64,000 bases of DNA from Onchocerca volvulus. Lineage: Eukaryota > Nematoda > Chromadorea > Rhabditida > Onchocercidae. Positions within the stretch are counted from its first letter, which is position 1; every line of letters begins with the position of its first letter. The position numbers and the translations under genes were made by a program. Shown one piece after another: positions 1 to 12,600 of this stretch. The notes beneath the pieces are model-generated. The model did no database searches. It was not told where the DNA came from and saw only the letters and a program-made list of their open reading frames with translations. The stretch covers positions 15,773,873-15,837,872 of the forward strand of contig HG738137.1 in NCBI GenBank assembly GCA_000499405.2. The letters run 5' to 3'.

Positions 1-142
1 TCGTGACGAATTTGGTCCAGGTGATGGTGCCGGTGGTAGCATTGGTTTTTTTGGTTTCCATGGTACTAATAATTGCGGTATAGAGCAGTTTTCTACATTT
101 AAAACCAGACTTTTCACTTTTATTTATTGCATAAAACAATAA
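1..142. other. Possible partial coding exon at window edge
   Basis: The first ~90 bases are clearly richer in G and C than the next several kilobases. On the plus strand, frame 2 is open from the window edge to a TAA at 140-142 and is Gly-rich at first (GDGAGG, GFFGFHG). A possible donor, ATG|GTACTA, lies near base 62. On the minus strand an ATG at the same place opens a frame reading METKKTNATTG. I cannot choose between the strands, and no family is recognised. This may be the last exon of a gene to the left, or the first exon of one on the minus strand. Confidence 0.25.
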
Positions 143-1456
143 ATATATCATCAAATGCAGTTTCTTGTAAAATTTTGCGTTTTATCGATTAAGGACTTGA
201 AGGATTTTAAAAACTTTAAAGGTACATTTAAAAAAAAAAAACTTTTTTTTAAAATACGTTTAGTAATTCTCCTATTTTTAATATTTTCCATTTTTAAAAT
301 TGAGAGAATTGATCATTAATCAGAATATTATTAGATTTAAATATTAGGACATTTAAAATTCAATTATTTCAAGCTTCGTTTAGAATTAATCTACCTTTTT
401 TACTATTATCATCCATTTGATATCATTTTGATATAGATCAATGATAAAATTGTCCTTCCTCATCAGATATACTATTATGTAATATGCAAAATTAGGATAA
501 CTTATGAGTGATCGGCAATGCAATTTATCATTTATCTTATCATTTAGATTTGTTAGTTGGTAAAGAAAAAAGTTCATGTTATTTCAAATTTTTTTTTTCT
601 TTTTTAATGTCATTTTAAATTATTTTAAAAATTTTAGAAGGGTGCAATTTGTTGAAAAATGACGAAAGATTTGAAAATGAGCATTGTTAACAATGAACGA
701 AGCGTTTTAATTCGTTCTGTTCATTTCTAGATTAACGAATCATTTCGATTACATCCAAATAATCCATAATTGAACAGTCTTTAGAATATGATGTTTTGCG
801 AAATTTGGCAATAAATCGCTAAATTTTAACTTTTATTGATCTTTGATTTTCTCAAAATGATCTTTGTACTTAATTCATTCGTATTTACTACTAGAAACCA
901 AATGAATTATGAACACTTTTGTATTGCAAGATTTAAACTTCGTATATATTCTTCATAAATATCAGTTTTTGCTTAATCGAATATCATATAGAATTGTTTA
1001 AAATTTCAGAAGATTATTTGAAAACATCATTGAAAAATTATTAGAAATCCTTTCAATTAACAAGTTATAAAATGAGGTCATCTGATGAACTTATAATTTT
1101 AGACTGTAGAATCAAAATGAAGGCTCTAAAAATTTAGTGAATTTAAAGATTAATTCTGAAATATTGATTGTTGATTCAACATACATCTGAAGCAATCGAA
1201 GAAAGCTTTAAGAAATCAAAGAAAAAATTCAATTAGAACCTTCAAAAATTTCCGAAATTTTGAGAATTATTGAGAAATATTGAAACAACAAGAGAAAATT
1301 GATTTGAGGAAAAAGTTAAATTTCACTTTAACTAATATATTTAAATAAGAAATGACAGGAAATTTTAAAATTTTTTGCTTATCTATACTACATATGTTTT
1401 AAAAAAATTTAATACATCGATGCTATATTATTTATGATACTTATATTTCCCATAGA
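143..1456. other. AT-rich intergenic DNA
   Basis: This stretch is AT-rich with frequent stops in all frames, homopolymer A and T runs, and no splice-site pairs framing a credible exon. Nothing further is recognised. Confidence 0.6.
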
Positions 1457-1621
1457 AGTACATTTATTTACCAGTTTACAGTAATTCTAAGTACATTTAT
1501 TTATCAGTTGATAGTAATTCTAAGTATATTTGTTTATCAGTTTACAGCAATTCCAAGTACGTTTCTTTATCAGTTTACAGTAATTCTAAGTATATTTGTT
1601 TATCAGTTTGCAGTATCTCCG
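1457..1621 (+). repeat. 33-bp tandem repeat, five copies
   Basis: Five head-to-tail copies of a 33-bp unit can be read directly. The unit starts AGTACATTTATTTA and ends CAGTAATTCTA, and copies differ at a few positions. Because 33 is a multiple of three the array stays open on the plus strand and encodes an 11-residue repeat (YQFTVILSIFV-like). I regard that as a by-product of unit length, not as evidence of a gene. The array abuts the 3' end of the minus-strand exon-like ORF at 1623-1810. Confidence 0.9.
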
Positions 1622-1622
1622 G

Positions 1623-1810
1623 TCAGTTCAATTTTCTTATATAGAAATGAGATTTCAGAACTTCTCCATTATTCCAAGCATGACCATGAATCGGTTTTCC
1701 GTATTTATAAAACACTGCGATATAATAATTGGACTGATCCGATGCATGAACCGAATTATCCGGAAATGATGATCCAATCGGATCAAATGCCCAAGTATCT
1801 TTTTGTGCTG
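1623..1810 (-). CDS. Isolated exon-like ORF, possibly a DM9-like module
   Basis: On the minus strand a consensus 3' splice site (AATTCAG) at 1811-1812 is followed by an open frame to a TGA at 1623-1625. The base composition is more balanced than the flanks. The product contains WAFDPIGSSFPDNSV, then YYIAVFYKYGKPIHG and HAWNNGEV. The pattern of a Pro-rich turn, a YxxxxYKxGxPxxG strand and an NxGEV end recalls DM9-type lectin modules of invertebrates, but this is my impression and not a match. No partner exon was found upstream, so it is either a gene remnant or one exon of a gene with a long intron. The neighbouring tandem repeat may have removed its 3' continuation. Confidence 0.35.
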
Positions 1811-1889
1811 CTGAATTGCTTATCATTTGCTATCAATTTCCCGTGATCAAACAATCAATCAGTCAATCAGCTAGTGGTAAAAATATCAA

Positions 1890-2240
1890 AAACAAAATGA
1901 TAAGATAATTGATAATGTGAGAAATAAAATGATAAGAAATTGATGACTTGAAAAATGAAATGATAAGATAATTGATAATGTGAGAAATGAAATGATGGAA
2001 TAATTGGTACTGTGAGAAATGAAATGATAAGAAATTGATAATTTGAAAAACGAAATTATAGCACAATTGATAATCTGAGGAATGAAATGATAAGGTAATT
2101 GATAATCAAGGAGTGGACTAGAATAATTGATAATCTGAGAAGTAAAGTGATAAGAAATTGAGAACTCGAGAAATGAAATGATAAGATAAATGATATCTGA
2201 GGAACAAAATGGTAGGATAATTGATTATTCTGAGAAGACA
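1890..2240. repeat. Degenerate ~30-bp tandem repeat
   Basis: About a dozen diverged units of roughly 30 bp are visible, built around GAAATGATAAGATAATTGAT followed by AATNTGAGAA. Two flavours alternate, one with AAGATAATTGAT and one with AAGAAATTGAT, which suggests that a ~60-bp pair was amplified. Stop codons interrupt the plus strand. The minus strand has short open frames made only of the repeat, which I do not call as genes. Confidence 0.8.
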
Positions 2241-2249
2241 ATTGATTAT

Positions 2250-5200
2250 TATTTCGAAGGCTTACAGTTACCTTTAAAATTATGCATTTTTCAAAATAAA
2301 AATACAAATTTGTTGAAAAAAAAGTTATAAAGAAGACTGTGTTAAATATACTGCTATCTGTGATTTCACTAAAAACTTCAAATTTTCCGAAAAGAATTTG
2401 CAATGCTATCTGTACATTCATCCATCTGCTAAGAAACAATTGATAATTTAAAAGTAATTCAACCAAAAATTATTTTTAGATATCATTATGTTAAAGTTAT
2501 TCAAGCAGAACATTTTATTGAAAATCGATAATTGTAATGATAGCAAAAATCATAATAACAATATTAAAAATGGTAAAATAATAATTATTGTAATGATAAA
2601 TAATAACAGGTATTATTAGCTGATAATATTGTTCTGAGATTTTTTATGTTTAGCCAAAAAACAAAAAAAAAAAAGATTAATCATAATTTAGGCAGCAAGA
2701 TTTTGAAAATTTGATCCAAAATATTTGAGTAATTAATTAATTCGTAGCTTTAAATTGATGATTAAATGATAATTGTTCATGATGTAATCTAGAATATTAG
2801 TGATAACTAGATAAATTTAAAGATAATGATAATTTTCTTTCCTTGTTTTTTTTTTTTAAACTTATTATTCATATTTCTTTTTTCTATTTTACTTTTTTTT
2901 AGCTTTTACTATATTTTCTTTTTTTCTATCTCATTATTGAACTGATTTTTGATCTCTATGATTTATCTGTAAATTGCTTGTTTATATTTATTGAAGTATA
3001 ATTATTTAATTTTTAAGTACATTTACTATATTTATTTAAACCTATTTATATTTATTTAGGTCACTACATTTATGAATTGGAAATTAAATATAATGGTTTC
3101 TATGAATTGGAATCCAAATTGTTTGTATGTCAGAATTTCATTCCGAAATATCTTCTTAGCTATCTTAGGTAAATATATTTGTATACAATAATCGCTTACT
3201 CTTTTACCTAAAATAATATTTACTCATTTACATGAAATGGCTTTTTTTCTTTTTATTCTGCTTAAATCAAAAGGTAAATATTATTGTTATGTATGAAGAA
3301 AGATTAGCGATTAATTATGAATTATAAATTATAAAATGATTATGAATAGAAAGAGTATATATTTCATTTCTTCATTTTAAATGTATTAAATTATCAACCA
3401 TAACTATTTCATTCTTTTTTTTCGTTTTTTTTTCTAAAAATATGAAAATTTGGTGGAAAAAAGAGCGGAAGAAAGAAAAGATTACAAACAAAAAAAGAAA
3501 AAAAAAAGAGATCAATTGATCGAATGAATGATGGAATTATCCGATTCGGGACATTGATTAAGAAACGATTTGTTTGACCTAAAAAAAAAAAAAAAAGATC
3601 AAGAAAATTACGCAATTTTTTTGCAATTCATCACAAACTTACGAATAGATTGAATTCCTTTTTTTTTTTTTTTTTACATCGAAACAACTCCCCGTTGTGA
3701 TTGCATTTCATTGAAATTTCAAAATCCATCGATGCATATCTCCTCTTCCTGTTCTTTAATATTTTTTTAAATTCATGAAATTCAAATATGACAAATAATT
3801 CGGATTTAAGTTTATTCATAATTCCCTTCAATAAATTAAAATTAGTAGTAAAAGTTCTTTTTAAAATTTCATATTAAATTCTTATTTGCAAAACTTTTGC
3901 ATTTCATAAAAGATTTCATTCTTGCAATCTTTTTACGAACACTATGGATTTATGTACAAATTCGATTTAATATCGACAAATTTTCTTTAATTTTCATAAT
4001 TTTTTTCAAAAAAATTAATTTTTATATTTTCAATTCGTGGCAAAATATTAGTAAAATGATTGGTAATCATGAAAGTATCGTTTATTCATATTCGTTTTCC
4101 AACTGGAATAGTTAAAGTAGTTTAAAAGATCCAGCTCTATTCCTTTGGCTTTGAAAAATAGTATTTAAAATTTTGTCCTAAAAAGAACGAAATAGTTTTA
4201 AATAACATCTTTTGAAAGTCGTGAAATAATTCAAAAAAGAAAAGTACTCCAAAAATTTTTTCAGAAAAATAAAAGCATTGATGGAATATTTGAAATATTT
4301 CTTTAATAAAATAACGGTAATCTAAAATATTTGCTTTTGCCATATTTTTAAATTCAAATTTTCATTGTTTTTGAATTGAAATTAATCAATTCCCCATTTT
4401 TCATAGCAGATATTCGACAAAATTTTTGATTTTTTCTATTATTTTTCATTTTATAAATCATCAGAAATTCTAATTTTTTTTTTTTTTTTTTTTTGCTAAT
4501 TTAATAGACAATTGTTTGATATTTTTATTATATTTCATTAAAATTCATAAATTGTTAATTTCTTTAATTATTCACTACAAATCATTTAATATTTTTATAA
4601 TATCACAAAAGTATGCATTGTAATACTTTCTGCGATAATTTAATCAATCTTAATGATGAAAATTATCGATACTTTCTATTTATTTAGGATATTTTGAATT
4701 ATTTTAATATAATTGAGTTAGGAAATTTTTTATGTTTTAAATTAGTATCATATTATTTGAGAAAATTATATTTTTTGTACTTTTTTTTTAAATTCATTAC
4801 GATCAATTATTGAATTTTTTTATATGTAAAAATCATAATTTTCCTTGTATTTTTATATCCATAAAGATATCATATTTTTATGCAACTAAATTGCTACTTT
4901 TTCGATATTTCGAATATGTTTGACATATTTTAAATATATATTAATTCATATTTCTTTACTTATTTTTTTATTAACAAAATAAATTAGTAAAAATAAAAAA
5001 ATAAAAAAATTTTTATACAATCGAGTCATCATATCCATTACATTTTATATTTTTTCCTATTTTTTTTTTTTTTTTTTGCAATTATGAATTATTGTACAAC
5101 ACAACAAATAATTATAGTTTGTAGCAATAAAATTCGTCTACTAATTATTTTGTACTTGATAGTTTTCAGTTAATATTATTGTTAATTACAAGAAATTAAA

Positions 5201-6910
5201 ATTCATCACTTCATTAATTTATAAAGTTTTCCAATTTCGTTTAATTCATATTTTTATTATTTTACTAAAATATTTAAAAATATTAATATTTCCATTATCC
5301 AAATAGTTTAGCATATTTTTATTTGTTTATTTCTTCATCTAGTCTAAAAGGAAATTGAATTAAATGGAAATAATGATAGGTGAATACGGTAATTACAGGT
5401 AACCATTGCAAGATTTTGTGCCTTCAATTTTGTTGAAATTAGTGTTTGGCTTTTTATTTCTAATTAATGTAATTAATATTTAATAATAATTTTCTAATTA
5501 ATGTGGCATAATTATGTATTTTAAAATAATAAATAATTCTTTCCATTCTTTTTTTTACAATTATTGATTAATACTGATAATTCATTACTGCATTAATAAG
5601 AAAAGTATGCTTGGAATAATATTTGAATTACTTTTTCCCGAATAAAAAAATTTTTAATTAAAAAAATCTGTATTGATATAATGATTATTGCATGAATTTA
5701 ATATTATCAAGAGTAAATGCGCATTTATCTGATTATTTAATAAGAATCATGATAAAAAAAGTTTGATAAAAAAAAATTTACTTTGTAAAAAAAGAAAGAA
5801 AACTGCAAATATAAGTATTTCAAAAAAAAAAAAAAAGAAATATAAGTATTTTGCTAAATTATATTTCAATGTTTTTGATTTACAAAATCATAGTTAAATT
5901 ACGGGAACTGAAAGTATATTTGATTAATATATTTTGATTTAACCTTCCAATTTAGCTTCAATTCAAAATTTCAAAATTTTCCACATTAATTCAAATTTTT
6001 ACCATCATTTTGAAATCGCACTTCATATTCTTCTTCGTTTAATATTAAATTTGTATTAATCTAAATTTTAATCCAAATTAATTCAAACTAATCTAGTGTA
6101 ATCCAAATTTTCAATGAGAAATTTTACAGTTCTGAACAATTTCAAATTTGTTTAAAGTAAAAAAATTCTTTCCAAATCAATTTATATTCTATCCCATTTT
6201 TCGTTTGTAAAAATTTTTCAACTAATTTGCACCGAATAATGTCATTAAAATTGTATGTCACGTATGTTTGTTCTCACGATATGATTAAATGATAAATTAT
6301 TTTCTGAATATCAAAACCCATCTATGACGATTATGTGGATTACAAAACGTTTTTCTTAATGAAAATTTTTTTAATTTCCGTTTTTTTTTTTTTTTTTTTT
6401 TTTTTTTTATCAAAATATTCTCAATAAAACGGTGACAATTCTCTTTCTCTTCTTTTTTTTTTTGTATTTTTAGGGTTGAAAAGATGTAGAGATTAAATTC
6501 ATAATTTCTTATGGAAAGCAAGGAAGTTGAATTTGCAAATTTCACTTTGATAATACACTGAAATTTAGAATGAATTTATTTTTATCACTAAATTAAATGT
6601 AAAAATTTGCCAAATACCCTTACTGTATCCGAATTACAAACTTTTAATTCAAATTTGGCTTACTTCATTTGCTGTACTCAACCTAATTCCCAATTTTATC
6701 TAATTTCATGAACAGAATTTGAAATTTTGATCCAGTTTAAATCTAATTTTATTAGTTTTTTAATAAATTTACTGATGTTTTATTACTTTCTTTTAAAGAC
6801 AAAATATCTCAAAAATTTTTTCGAACTAGGTAAAAGAAATATGCCATAAATTGTTATTTATTGATGTGAAATGTAATTAATTTATTTATTCACTTATTTA
6901 TCGGTTCCTT
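2250..6910. other. Long AT-rich intergenic region
   Basis: More than 4.5 kb of very AT-rich sequence with many A and T homopolymer runs (for example near 4480, 5060 and 6385). Short open frames occur, but none has balanced composition, conserved-looking residues or consistent splice sites. I see no RNA gene or family-level repeat here. Confidence 0.55.
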
Positions 6911-6912
6911 TC

Positions 6913-6987
6913 CATTTATTTTAGAATTGATCGATCGATTGATAAGTGATAGACTTATCAATCGATCTATCAATTCTAAAATGAATG
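6913..6987. repeat. 35-bp near-perfect inverted repeat (hairpin)
   Basis: The left arm 6913-6947 and right arm 6953-6987 are reverse complements with only a few mismatches, separated by a 5-base loop (GATAG). The core reads ATTGATCGATCGATTGAT on the left and ATCAATCGATCTATCAAT on the right. It lies in intergenic DNA with no gene within 2 kb, so a transcription terminator role is not supported. It resembles a small foldback element. Confidence 0.85.
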
Positions 6988-9654
6988 AAAAGAATTAAAA
7001 AGTGATAAAATTTTATAAAAACCAAAGGTGAAATTGGGTCAGGGGTCATTCAACAATTAACCTTTGCATGTCAAATTATTTCAATCACTTTTTGCATAAT
7101 AATTAAATGCAATGTCGCTTTTTATCAATTATTCATTGTCATCTTTTTATAATTGTCCGTTCATAATGCGACAGTGTGACATTAATCTTCGTTATCATGA
7201 AAAATGAAAATAACTTTGATCACAATTTGATCAATCGATTTAAAATCAAAACATACAATTCATTCAAGCGATCGAAAAATTATTGTTTTTCGTTTTTGAT
7301 CAATCGATTATTTCTTGCATCACTCATTCCGTTTAGTTTCAATATTCTTGGATTAATTTAACACTTTAAATTAATAAGATTAATTATTGATAAGTTCGAA
7401 CAGGTTAGTATGAGAAAATTTTGAACTGCATAATTGTAAGATTAATCTTGATAAGTGAAATCAAAAATTTTATCACAAAATCAAAAAGTTAGAGGAATTT
7501 TTTATCAAAATGTGATATACTTCCTGGAAGCAATTATTATCAGTAACAATTAAATATACTTAATATAAAACTTTTTTTTTAGATCAGTCCGTGTGATGTA
7601 CCAATCTGTATTTTTATCAACTAGTTAAAACTTTTTGAATTTATAAATTGTTGCAAAATTTTTCATGAATTTTTATTATACTTCATTGATTTTTCAAAAT
7701 TTTTTTATTTTAAATTTTTTAATTACAATTTAATTTTTAACAGCTCTTGAAAAAATAATGTTTTTATATTTTTCAATTTTTTTTTTTTAAAAATTTTATT
7801 AGCACATATCCATTGTTTCCATTTTATAAATTGCTAGAAAATTTTCTTTCGTCCATTATGAAATAATTGTTTCAGCGAAATTTCTGATGAAATTTTTCGA
7901 AAATGATGAAAATTTCCTGATTATCAAATGACAAGATACGAAGAAAAAGTGAAAAGGATGATATCATTTCTGGATAGAACATGACTTCATGGAATAATTG
8001 AATTAGGATAATGAATTTATGAAATTAGGATATTAGGTTTTAATTAAATACACGTGCATCAATATGAATTTACTAAACAATAGTTTTTATTCGAGAACTG
8101 GTTACCAGAAGAAATATTCTCGAATTTATCAAAATTTCATCTTTCACTTTTATATTCGTTCTCTTCTCGAATCATTTAACAATATTTTTGCAAGATGGTG
8201 TATTTTGCATTCCGAAAAATTCAATTCAAATTTTGTCTAATTTTCAAAATAAATGCAACAAGAAATAAGTGTCGCATAATATGAATTTCTTACGATTCCA
8301 TTCCATGCGAAAAAAATCGTAAATAACAGCAATTGTATTTATTGCAAAAGTTTAATTACAAATATACTTTCTTTTTATAAAATCCATGGATTTATTCACT
8401 AATGAAGTAATTTTTAGCGATAAACTCGTATTTTATAATAATATTTCGGCAAAATAGAAATTGATCATGATTATGTTCGTCATGAATAATAAGTTAGATG
8501 ATAATTTTTCAATGATAATGATTAAGAAATGATCGCCTATTATCAAGCATTGTTTTGATAATAGAAATGATAAAAAAAAAATTTAGCAGAGTGATTAAAT
8601 TAGAATGATGACATGATATGTTTGAATGATAATTGAAAAAAAAAAAAAGGAAAGAAAAAAAATTAAAAAACTAAGAAAAGATGGAATAACAAATAATATA
8701 GAAATATTTATAAAGGGGATTGAATTTATCGATAAAATATTGAAATGATGATCACTTCTGATAACGATCGATCATTGAAACTATTCAGCATTTCCCAAAA
8801 AGGTTGGCCTCAATTAATCGGTTTGTTAATTGAAAAGGATATAATTTCTAAATACCTAATTAATTATCTAGCCCATTCGTGACAATCTATTATAATTGAT
8901 GTCCTTTTCAAGAAGTGTTATAAAATTTCCTTCCTTTTCTCTTCTTTTCTTAATCATTTTATCATTTAAATCATATTAACTGCAAAATTTCAAGTGCAAT
9001 CAATCATTAAATTGTTCATGTCAATGATAATTTTATTTCGAAAATTTCTAATTTATATAATTGATTTGAAGCATTAATTATGGCCAAATTGATGGATAAT
9101 TAATTAATTAAATTTTCCTTTTCCTCAATTTAAAAATGATGGAATGCAAGATTACTAATACATTACATTTGTATTCAATGATTTTTCGATGAAATGAAAT
9201 TTGAATATGATTAAAATTTAAATTCTTGATTCTTTTTATTTGAATAATTTTCAAAATCTCTTCTTTTATGTATTTCTTGCGATCAATTTTGTATTATTCT
9301 TCTTATTAAACTTGAAATTTCTTTTTTGCCCTTCTATTTTGAATTAATAATGCCAAAATTTATTAAAAAAAACTTGGCAATGAAGGAAAATAAGAAAAGT
9401 TTTATTCAAAATTTACGCTTAGTTTTTTACACGTTCACGTATTTTTTACACGTTCATGTAAAACGTAATACACATCAATGGTAATACACGCAAAACGTCA
9501 CTAAAATGGTAATTTTTTAGCATTAATCCGCAATGTTTTCCATATTATCAATTGTTCAAATTCGAAAACGCTGAAATGTTGCAAAGTTGAGAAAAAAAAA
9601 AAAAGAAAAAAGAAATTCTTAATTTTATTTTATCAAATTTATTACTATTCGAAT
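6988..9654. other. AT-rich 5' flank of the PAN gene
   Basis: No credible exon was seen. Between about 9425 and 9490 two copies of TTTTTTACACGTTCA followed by C/TGT lie in tandem, with related ACACG and AAACGT words after them, about 170-230 bases upstream of the PAN-gene start codon. They are a candidate cis-regulatory cluster by position only. The rest is AT-rich with homopolymer runs. Confidence 0.4.
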
Positions 9655-12600
9655 ATGTATTGGTATTATTTTCATCATATCATACTATTATCAGTCATCT
9701 TACATTCTGGCAATATTTCATGTAAGTTTCAAATTTTGAAGTTTTTTTTCTTAGAAGAAGTAAAATTTGCGACATTTTTGATTTATAATAAAATTTTTAA
9801 TATAAATACTTTTGTTATTAAAGAATTTTCATTCTAATTTATTCATCAAAAATATTAGCTATTGAGATATAATTAATCAAGCTTAAATAGTGAAATGATG
9901 ATAATGATAATTATGGTGCAATATAAGAATTTAATTAAAATGAATTACACAAATTATGATCAAGATAAAATTTCTAATTAATTAAAATGAATTTTTGCAA
10001 TAAATCAATGATCAAGATGAATTTTACAGATGTATTATCAAAATGTATGCTATCGTATTATGCGGATGAAATAAGTTACGGCGATGCATCATCGTTGAAT
10101 TTTTATTATACAAGGTAAAATATTGATTATATTCAATTGTATCATTCACAAATAGATAGTAGTTAATTAATTAATTAATTACTGGTTGAAAAAATAGTTA
10201 TAATTTTATTAAAATCCAAAAAGTATAGTCAAATTTTTCATGATCAAAAGTAGTTTGATTTAAATGGGAACAAAAATGAATTCGTAAGCGCTATTAGATG
10301 GATTATCTTATAATTCATATCTTATCAATATTAAAATTGCTATAATATTTCATAATTATAATTTAATAATTACTTCTGGACGAAATATTTTCGATATTTA
10401 ATTCCTTAAATTAAATTTTAAAAAGGAATTATATAGTAATAAAATTATGTACAAATATAGTAATATGGGAAATTATAATGAAATATGATTTTTATATGCA
10501 ACTTATTGTAATTTTTGTTCGGTATTTTGGAATAGAATTTCTGTTTTTCTATCATAAATGAATGTCGATTATTCAATAATTAGAATCACTAAAAAATATA
10601 ATTTGAAATTGATAAAATTGCTTCGAAATGGAGAAATTAATCATAACTAATTAAAGCAAGAACGAGTATTATTCGTAAGATTTTTGTTAGAAATAATTCA
10701 GAACATAATTTCGCTTCTTTTTTTCCATTTCTTTAGATAATTGATAAGAATTATTTTAAACGAAAAAAAAAAAAAGAGCGAGATAGAATATGCAATCTGT
10801 ATGATCATGATCCAATGTAGATTAGTTGAAAAAAGTTAATAAAAGAAATATTTGTCAGTTATCAATTTTAATTATTTTATTTGTTTTTTAATTTGATTAT
10901 TTAACTCTGATTATTTGATTAAAATTTTACTGATTATTTACTTTGATTACTCAATGTTGATTATTTTAGTTTGATTATTTAATCAACTTTGATTATTTAC
11001 TTTATTTTTGCAATCATATTTCGTTTTTCTTTTGCTAGTAAGCAATTGATGTGACAAATAAAACAGTAATTAATATATTTCAAAGAATTAATTTACCTTC
11101 TTAATTTAATAACATAATTTTGCGTAACTTCTTTAGCAAAAGCTTAAAAAATATGAAATTTTAAATTTTAAATCAAAATTCAATTTTGAAGATAAATGAA
11201 ACAAAAAGTATAGTTTAATTTTTGAAGATAAATAAAGGATGCATAATTTTGAGGAAAAATAAAAGAAAAAGTATATCTTAAAATTTCGTTGATAAGGATA
11301 AAAAAAAAAAAAAAAAAAAAAAGGTGAAAAATAACTTGAACTAAATATTAGAATTAAAATTGGTCATCTTAAAATTTTTCAAATTCTTACAATAAACAGG
11401 TTTTCGATTCAACGAAAATGTTCCATTAAATTGTAAATTAACAAGAATGTAAAAGGAGAAAAAAGTTAATTGGAAATTTGACAAAATTTATCCACAATTA
11501 TTCAAATTCATTCACTTTTATCAAACATTCGTCGAAATTAATCATCAAAAATAAGTTCAACAATGTTTAATTCTAGTTTTTGAAAAATTTCCAATTTTTA
11601 GATGATCAATATTTTGATAATTAATTCCAACTTCTATATGCATCAAATCTCAATTCATCCGATCTAATATTTTCAAATTTTTAACTTTATAATGTAATTG
11701 ATTAAAATTTTCCAAAGAAATAAAAATGTTTGCTTTTAGAATTTTCCAAAGAAATAAAAATGTTTGCTTTTAGAATTTTCCAAAGAAATAAAAAATATTT
11801 GCTTCATGAAATAAATCAATTATAACGATTACTAATCGTTAAAATTGATTTATTTCGTTTTTTTTTTACGAATTGAAGATCAATCAATAAATTGTATCTT
11901 TAAACATTGCATATAAAAATCTTTAAACATTGCATATAAAAATCGTGCAAAATATTAATTAATTATAATCATTTTTTAGTGTTGGTATAAAATCCGTAGA
12001 AGAATGCGCCAATTTTTGCTTAAATCGACAATTTTGTCATACTGCTGTGTATAATTATTTTGCACAAACCTGTTCAATAAGTTATAATTGGTTGGTGAAT
12101 TGTTGGTAAGTAAATTGTTTTTGAAAAAATTATCAAAAAATTTTTTTCTCATTTTTCGTTTCTTAACCCTTTCTTCTTAATTATCTTAATTATCTTTATC
12201 AACAATAATAATTTATCGTATAAAATTAAGGTTGAATGATTTTGCGTTATTTTTAAATTTGCCGCCAAAATTATTCAATAAATAGCTGTTGTTGATAAGA
12301 AATCGATCAAATATAAGCATTTAAATTGGCACAACTTGTAGTATTAAATTTTTGTTAAAATAAAATATATTTATTCCAAGAATATCTCGAAAATTAATTT
12401 ATATCAACATTTCTTATCACTATATCAAAATTAACCTAAAATCGATCCATTATCTTTCTGATCAATTCAAATGCAGGAAGGATCGAACACGATATTCGCA
12501 ATATGAATCACCTAGTCGGCAATTAGTTCAAATTACCTGTATCAATAATTGCAAAAGTAGTACCACTGAGAGCGGTATTTTTTTTTTTTTTTTCAATTTT

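Noticed and set aside
2056..2466. 136-codon minus-strand open frame
   Set aside because: It runs through the ~30-bp degenerate array and its composition is that of the repeat; no conserved residues or splice sites support a gene.
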